Below, piece after piece: positions 45,348 to 52,095 of a stretch of 52,095 bases of DNA. The stretch is from contig PLIM01000087.1 in the NCBI GenBank assembly GCA_003139355.1, positions 6,573 to 58,667 on the forward strand. Reading direction: 5' to 3'. The notes beneath the pieces are model-generated. The model had not been told where the DNA came from and did no database searches. It saw nothing but the letters and a program-made list of their open reading frames with translations. The DNA comes from Acidimicrobiaceae bacterium. GTDB taxonomy: Bacteria; Actinomycetota; Acidimicrobiia; Acidimicrobiales; Bog-793. The first letter of the stretch is position 1. Each line of letters starts with the position of its first letter. Both the position numbers and the translations under genes were made by a program.

Positions 45348-47069
45348 ATGCCTGAGCTCACGATCAACGCCGACGACATCGCCGCGGCACTGGCGCGTAA
45401 TGTGAGCGAGTTCACGGCCGAGACGGAGGCCGAGCAGGTTGGCCGCATTGCCGAGGTCGGCGACGGCATCGCACGGGTCACCGGCTTGCCTGGGGCCACC
45501 GTCAACGAACTGCTCGAGTTCGAAAATGGAACGGTCGGACTCGCCCTCAACCTTGACGAGGAATCGATCGGCGCGGTCGTGCTCGGCACGATGGACGGCC
45601 TCGACGAGGGGCAGGTGGTTCGCTCGACGGGCAGGATCTTGTCGGTGCCGGTGGGCGACGCCCTACTGGGCCGCGTCGTGAACCCCCTCGGTGAGCCAAT
45701 TGACGGGAAGGGCCCGCTCGGAGCCACCGTCGATCGCCGTCTCGAGATCCAGGCGCCGGGCATCGTGTCGCGCCAGCCGGTCTTCGAACCGTTGCAGACC
45801 GGCATCAAGGTCATCGACGCGATGACACCTATCGGTCGTGGCCAGCGCGAGCTCATCATCGGCGACCGCAAGACCGGCAAGACGACGATCGCTACCGACA
45901 CGATCATCAATCAGCGCGGCGCCGGGGTGAAGTGCATCTACGTCGCGATCGGCCAGAAGGGATCGACCATCTCCCAGACGGTCGCGACCTTCGCCGAGCA
46001 CGGCGCCCTCGCATACACCGTCGTCGTCGCGGCACCGGCTTCCGAGCCCGCACCTTTCAAGTACCTCGCCCCGTATGCGGGTTGCGCGATGGGCCAGCAC
46101 TGGATGGAGAACGGCGAGCACGCGCTCGTCGTCTACGACGACCTCTCCAAGCAGGCCGAGGCTTACCGCCAGATCTCCCTCCTTCTTCGCCGTCCCCCAG
46201 GCCGAGAGGCCTACCCCGGTGATGTCTTCTACCTCCACAGCCGTCTGCTCGAGCGGGCGGCAAAGCTCTCCGACAAGATGGGCGGCGGGTCGCTCACGGC
46301 TCTGCCGATCATCGAGACCAAGGCAGGTGACATCTCCGCCTATATCCCCACCAACGTCATCTCGATCACCGACGGCCAGATCTTCCTCGAGAGCGAGCTC
46401 TTCTATTCGGGTGTGCGCCCGGCGTTCAACGTCGGGAACTCGGTGTCACGAGTCGGGGGCGCGGCCCAGATCAAGGCGATGAAGTCGGTAGTCGGCACGC
46501 TCAAGATAGACCTGGCGCAGTTTCGTGAGCTCGAGGCGTTCGCCACGTTCGGCTCCGAGCTCGACAAGGCGTCGCAGGCACAGCTGGACCGCGGCTATCG
46601 CCTCACGGAGCTGCTGAAGCAGGGCCTGAACGTCCCCTTGCCGGTGCAGGAGCAGGTTGTCGTCATCTACGCGGGTGTGCGCGGGCACATCGACGACGTA
46701 CCCGTGGAAGAAGTGCAGCGCTTCGAGTCCGAGTTGCGGACGTTCATGCGGGCTCGCCACGCCGACATTCTCGAGAAGATCGTCTCAACGGGAGCCCTTT
46801 CGAACGAGAGCGCGCTCGAAGCCGCGATCGTGGAGTTCAAGCGAGGTTTCGGCTCCTCGGATGGGCCACCGGCCGAGGCTGCTGGTGCCGCCGGGGCAAC
46901 CGAGGAGGCCGGGGAGGCCGGGGCTGCCGGCGTAACCGAGGCTGCTGGTGCCGCCGGCACCGCTAGCTCAACCGAGGCTGCCGGCGCAACCGAGGCTGCT
47001 GGTGCCGCCGGCTCCGCTGGCTCAACCGAGGCGAGCGCCTCGGCTGTGGGCGAGAACGAGGCCGAGTAG
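45348..47069 (+). CDS. atpA: ATP synthase F1 subunit alpha with long C-terminal tail
   Basis: 573 residues. Core features are standard: Walker A in [14 protein letters not shown], the non-catalytic nucleotide site, and the alpha signature [17 protein letters not shown]. The core ends near residue 505 ([11 protein letters not shown]); a ~70-residue Ala/Gly/Glu/Thr tail follows, built of repeats like TEAAGAAG, and ends GENEAE. Mycobacterial alpha subunits carry a shorter C-terminal extension that restrains ATP hydrolysis. Whether this unrelated-looking tail does the same is open. The atpG ATG lies 4 bp past the stop. Confidence 0.96.
   Translation: MPELTINADDIAAALARNVSEFTAETEAEQVGRIAEVGDGIARVTGLPGATVNELLEFENGTVGLALNLDEESIGAVVLGTMDGLDEGQVVRSTGRILSVPVGDALLGRVVNPLGEPIDGKGPLGATVDRRLEIQAPGIVSRQPVFEPLQTGIKVIDAMTPIGRGQRELIIGDRKTGKTTIATDTIINQRGAGVKCIYVAIGQKGSTISQTVATFAEHGALAYTVVVAAPASEPAPFKYLAPYAGCAMGQHWMENGEHALVVYDDLSKQAEAYRQISLLLRRPPGREAYPGDVFYLHSRLLERAAKLSDKMGGGSLTALPIIETKAGDISAYIPTNVISITDGQIFLESELFYSGVRPAFNVGNSVSRVGGAAQIKAMKSVVGTLKIDLAQFRELEAFATFGSELDKASQAQLDRGYRLTELLKQGLNVPLPVQEQVVVIYAGVRGHIDDVPVEEVQRFESELRTFMRARHADILEKIVSTGALSNESALEAAIVEFKRGFGSSDGPPAEAAGAAGATEEAGEAGAAGVTEAAGAAGTASSTEAAGATEAAGAAGSAGSTEASASAVGENEAE
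46873..47015 (+). repeat. Imperfect tandem repeat encoding the AtpA tail
   Basis: CCGAGGCTGCTGGTGCCGCC recurs at 46873, 46936 and 46990 (offsets 63 and 54 nt, both multiples of three), with diverged units between. The repeat stays in frame and encodes the Ala/Gly/Glu-rich C-terminus, which suggests growth by slippage or unequal exchange. Confidence 0.75.
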
Positions 47070-47073
47070 GCAC

Positions 47074-49559
<2,486 letters not shown>

Positions 49560-49568
49560 GCGGGCCCC

Positions 49569-50132
49569 ATGGCAAACCTGACCCACGCCGAGCTCATCAC
49601 GCCCGAACGCGTCCTGTTCTCGGGCGAAGCCGAAGCAGTCGTGTTGCGTTGCGACGGAGGCGATACGACCTTCCTGGCGAACCACATGGACTACGTCGGT
49701 GCCGTCGACATCTGCGTCGTGCGGATCGAGGGCGTACAACGTACCGGGGCGTCAGATGGGGGCACCGGAGCCGGCGGCGCGGCCACCCCGGGCGGCGGCG
49801 CGGCCACCCCGGGCGAGTCGACCTCGCTTGGTGAGGTGCGCGCCGCGGTGCACGGTGGCTTCGTCAAGGTGGCCGACAACAAGGTGACGATCGTCGCGGG
49901 AACCGCCGAGCTCGCCGAAGAGATCGATGTCGCGCGGGCGCAGCGCGCGCTCGAAGCGGCCGAGGCGACGCTCGAGGCCGGATCGAAGGCCGGCACGGCC
50001 GGCAGAGGGCTCGAGACGGCCGAAGGCCGGCCTTCTGGTGGCGATGTGGCTGAAGCTGATGCTGCGGCGGCCCGGGCCCGGGTGCGGCTGGAGGCGGCTG
50101 TCAAGCTCAAGGCGGACCTGAGCCGCATGTGA
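49569..50132 (+). CDS. atpC: ATP synthase F1 subunit epsilon with insertions
   Basis: 187 residues against a usual 120-140. The beta-sandwich starts MANLTHAELITPERVLFSGEAEAVVLR and resumes with VRAAVHGGFVKVADNKVTIVAGTAELAEEID. Between them a ~30-residue Gly/Ala/Thr/Pro loop contains two GGAATPG repeats, and the C-terminal helical hairpin is split by a second insert (about 137-162, GSKAGTAGRG...). The C-terminal helices normally inhibit ATP hydrolysis, so the inserts may alter that. The gene closes the operon. Confidence 0.93.
   Translation: MANLTHAELITPERVLFSGEAEAVVLRCDGGDTTFLANHMDYVGAVDICVVRIEGVQRTGASDGGTGAGGAATPGGGAATPGESTSLGEVRAAVHGGFVKVADNKVTIVAGTAELAEEIDVARAQRALEAAEATLEAGSKAGTAGRGLETAEGRPSGGDVAEADAAAARARVRLEAAVKLKADLSRM
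49773..49814 (+). repeat. Two perfect 21-bp tandem repeats in atpC
   Basis: The unit GGCGGCGCGGCCACCCCGGG plus C occurs twice in tandem and encodes GGAATPG twice within the epsilon beta-sandwich loop. Perfect identity suggests a recent duplication. Confidence 0.9.
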
Positions 50133-50164
50133 GACCAGCGCGACAGAGCCCAGGCGGCTCGGCG

Positions 50165-50170
50165 TAAGTT
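50165..50170 (+). promoter_or_regulatory. Putative leaderless -10 box for the LLM gene
   Basis: TAAGTT ends 7 nt before the ATG at 50178, so the oxidoreductase gene seems to have its own leaderless promoter after the atp operon. Confidence 0.4.
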
Positions 50171-50177
50171 CTGGGGC

Positions 50178-51011
50178 ATGAGATTCGCCTTCAAGACCGC
50201 TCCCCAGCACACGAACTGGGACGACATGCTCGATGTCTGGCGCGCCGCCGACGACATCGAGTTGTTCGAGTCCGGCTGGCTCTTTGACCACTTCTACCCG
50301 ATCTACTCGGATTCGACGGGGCCCTGCCTCGAGGGCTGGGTCACCCTCACCGCCTTGGCTCAGGCGACAAAGCGCCTTCGGCTCGGGACGCTGGTGACCG
50401 GAATCCACTACAGGCACCCGGCTGTGCTCGCCAACATGGCGGCGACGCTCGACATCATCTCGGGTGGCCGGCTCGAGGTCGGGATCGGGGCCGGTTGGAA
50501 TGAAGAGGAATCGGGTGCGTACGGCATCCCGCTCGGCACGCCGAAGGAGCGCAGCGACCGCTTCGAAGAGGCCTGTGAAGTCGTCATCGGCCTTCTTTCG
50601 GACGAGACGACCTCGTTCAAGGGGACCTTTTACGAGCTGGCGGGTGCTCGCTGCAACCCCAAACCGATCCAGCGGCCACATCCGCCGATCTGTATCGGCG
50701 GCAACGGTGAGCAGCGCACTCTGCGTACTGCAGCCCGCTTCGCCCAGCACTGGAACTTCCTCGGCGGCACGGTTGAGGAGTTCGCCCACAAGCGGGACGT
50801 GCTTCACCAGCATTGCGAGGACCTCGGGCGGGACCCGGAAGAGATACTGCTATCGAGTCACGTGCGCTTCGAGGGCGACCCCGCCGCGACAGCGGCGGCT
50901 GCTGCGGCGCTTTGCGAGGCGGGCGCTGGGCTCGCGATCGTCCAGCTCCGGCCGCCCCACACTCCCGACGTGCTCGAGCCGCTGGCGGAGGCCCTCGCCG
51001 AGCTGGGCTGA
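50178..51011 (+). CDS. LLM-class (probably F420-dependent) oxidoreductase
   Basis: 277-residue luciferase-like TIM barrel. Family segments are DIELFESGWLFDHFYPIYSD, LRLGTLVTGIHYRHPAVLANMAATLDIISGGR followed by EVGIGAGWNEEE, and PHPPICIGGNGEQRTLRTAARFAQHWNF. These resemble the actinobacterial F420-dependent subfamily more than FMN luciferases, but cofactor preference is inferred. The substrate is unknown. The next gene starts 3 bp after its stop, so the two are probably co-transcribed. Confidence 0.88.
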   Translation: MRFAFKTAPQHTNWDDMLDVWRAADDIELFESGWLFDHFYPIYSDSTGPCLEGWVTLTALAQATKRLRLGTLVTGIHYRHPAVLANMAATLDIISGGRLEVGIGAGWNEEESGAYGIPLGTPKERSDRFEEACEVVIGLLSDETTSFKGTFYELAGARCNPKPIQRPHPPICIGGNGEQRTLRTAARFAQHWNFLGGTVEEFAHKRDVLHQHCEDLGRDPEEILLSSHVRFEGDPAATAAAAAALCEAGAGLAIVQLRPPHTPDVLEPLAEALAELG

Positions 51012-51014
51012 GCA

Positions 51015-52079
51015 GTGACCCCAAGACGCCGGCTGACGGTTGCGCTCGTGGTGACCGGTGTGGTTGCCAATGAGATCGACGGCCTGCGCCGAGCGCTCGG
51101 GGCTGGAGCGCTGGAGCGCATCGCCCCGCACTGCACGCTCATTGCCCCGGTGAACGTCCGCGAGGAGAGCCTCGAGACAGTTCTTGCACAGGTCCGCGCC
51201 GCCGCCGCCAAGAGCGCGCCCATCGCGGTGAACCTGGGACCACCGGCCACGTTCTGGCCACGCGCGCCTGTTCTCTACCTGGCAGTTAGTGGGGACATCG
51301 ATGCCATGACAGAGCTCCGGCGTGACCTTGGGGCCGGCCCGCTTGCTCCACCCCCGGCGCGCCGGGAACGCGACTTCGTGCCGCACCTCACCCTTGACCA
51401 ACGGATCGAGCCCAGCCGGCTCCCGCATGCGCTGAAGGCGCTGGCCAGCTATCGGACGACGTACTGCTTCGAGCGTCTCACCGTTCTCGAACTGGACGCC
51501 GGCCATCGTTGGCAGCCGCTGGCCGACGCCGCACTGGGCAAGCCCATGGTGGCCGGGAGAGGCAGTCTCGATCTGGAGCTCTCCGTGGTCGAGCGCCCCG
51601 ACCCCGTGGTCGCCGCCTGGGCGGACGAGCAATGGGCCGGCTATTCGAGAGACCGCTATGGCGAGGCGGTCCGCCCGATCAAGCCGTACGCCCTCGTCGC
51701 GAGGGCCGACGGCCGTCCGGTCGGCTTTGCCGACGGTGAGATCCGGGGCCCGGTCTTGAGGATCGGCCGGTTGATCGTCAGCCCTGAATGGCGGAGCCTG
51801 GGAGTCGGCTCACACCTGCTGCGCGCCGTGGAGCGGCTCGGGCTCGAGCGGGGGTGCGGCCGAGTCCGGCTAGAGACGCTTCGCGGAGGCCGCGCGGAGC
51901 GGTTCTATGCCGAGCGAGGCTATGTGGTCACCGCGACCCTCCCGCGATGGCGCGAGGAGCATGACTTCGTCCTCATGGAGCGCGACATCGTCGTCACAGT
52001 TGGAGGACCGGCAGCTCAGGGGCGAAGCGGGAACGACTCGAGGAACCCGTCCACGGCCGGACGCGACGGTCTCACCTAG
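51015..52079 (+). CDS. 2H phosphoesterase - GNAT acetyltransferase fusion
   Basis: 354 residues in two domains. Residues ~5-175 are a 2'-5' RNA ligase-like 2H phosphoesterase with both catalytic HxT motifs: His39-Cys-Thr41 in IAPHCTLIAPV and His124-Leu-Thr126 in FVPHLTLDQRI. Residues ~195-325 are a GNAT domain with the acetyl-CoA loop in RLIVSPEWRSLGVGSHLL and FYAERGYVV. The last ~30 residues (after FVLMERDIVV) are low-complexity. 2H enzymes act on cyclic phosphates or 2'-5' bonds in RNA or nucleotides; GNATs acetylate amines. The combined function is unknown. A GTG start follows the LLM gene by 3 bp. Confidence 0.87.
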   Translation: MTPRRRLTVALVVTGVVANEIDGLRRALGAGALERIAPHCTLIAPVNVREESLETVLAQVRAAAAKSAPIAVNLGPPATFWPRAPVLYLAVSGDIDAMTELRRDLGAGPLAPPPARRERDFVPHLTLDQRIEPSRLPHALKALASYRTTYCFERLTVLELDAGHRWQPLADAALGKPMVAGRGSLDLELSVVERPDPVVAAWADEQWAGYSRDRYGEAVRPIKPYALVARADGRPVGFADGEIRGPVLRIGRLIVSPEWRSLGVGSHLLRAVERLGLERGCGRVRLETLRGGRAERFYAERGYVVTATLPRWREEHDFVLMERDIVVTVGGPAAQGRSGNDSRNPSTAGRDGLT

Positions 52080-52095
52080 CGGCAGTTTCCTGGCT

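Noticed and set aside
49752-50813. 353-residue minus-strand ORF opposite atpC and the LLM gene
   Set aside because: Shadow frame; spans the boundary of two clear genes and has no motif.

Overview
The window is about 52 kb of GC-rich, gene-dense chromosome from an actinobacterium. The clearest sign is gene order: argS-lysA-hom-thrC-rho-rpmE-prfA-prmC-tsaC, followed after an insertion by rpiB-glyA and a full F1Fo ATP synthase operon. This is the order I recall from Mycobacterium and Streptomyces, except that thrB is missing. An actinobacterial-type HemQ, a DUF3263 protein, a CIRCE-controlled groEL, an F420-type luciferase-like oxidoreductase and many apparently leaderless genes (TANNNT box 6-7 nt before the start codon) fit the same phylum. 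Divergence from familiar genera suggests a deep-branching class such as Acidimicrobiia, but that is inference. No CRISPR array, prophage or rRNA is visible.

Layout. 1-4.9 kb: citrate synthase, a methyltransferase/DMT-transporter pair, a Nudix hydrolase with a GNAT acetyltransferase, and a tiny four-cysteine protein. 5.0-6.7 kb: a tightly overlapping operon hemQ-larE-NIL domain (heme synthesis plus sulfur transfer). 7.0-10.4 kb: groEL behind CIRCE, and a zinc-ribbon threonine synthase-like PLP enzyme overlapping a MoaD/ThiS sulfur carrier. 10.6-13.4 kb: a truncated gpgS-like remnant, a divergent GT20 (OtsA-like) enzyme, convergent otsB, and DUF3263. 13.4-19.6 kb: CcdA, a marR-acnA operon divergent from yceI with twin operators, and a PAS/GGDEF diguanylate cyclase. 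19.8-20.8 kb: a decayed mobile-element patch (DUF6788 protein and transposase remnant) ending at a tRNA-Arg(CCG) gene that lies head-to-head with argS.

20.9-32.2 kb is the amino acid/translation block. 32.3-38.3 kb holds an ABC-2 exporter whose ATPase gene is broken by three frameshifts, then a convergent cellobiose-phosphorylase-like GH94 and GH1 beta-glucosidase pair for intracellular beta-glucoside use. 38.7-41.4 kb: an unknown membrane protein, rpiB and glyA. 41.5-50.1 kb: the ATP synthase operon, starting with two small AtpZ/AtpI-type proteins. It has a separate b-prime subunit, a duplicated (double-length) delta subunit, and low-complexity insertions or tails in alpha, gamma and epsilon. 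50.2-52.1 kb: an LLM oxidoreductase and a 2H-phosphoesterase/GNAT fusion.

I see no complete new defence or biosynthetic system. The observations most worth following are the unfused b-prime/double-delta stator with its decorated F1 subunits, the thrC-MoaD pair in a genome region that already has a second thrC, the hemQ-larE-NIL operon, and the phosphoesterase-acetyltransferase fusion.
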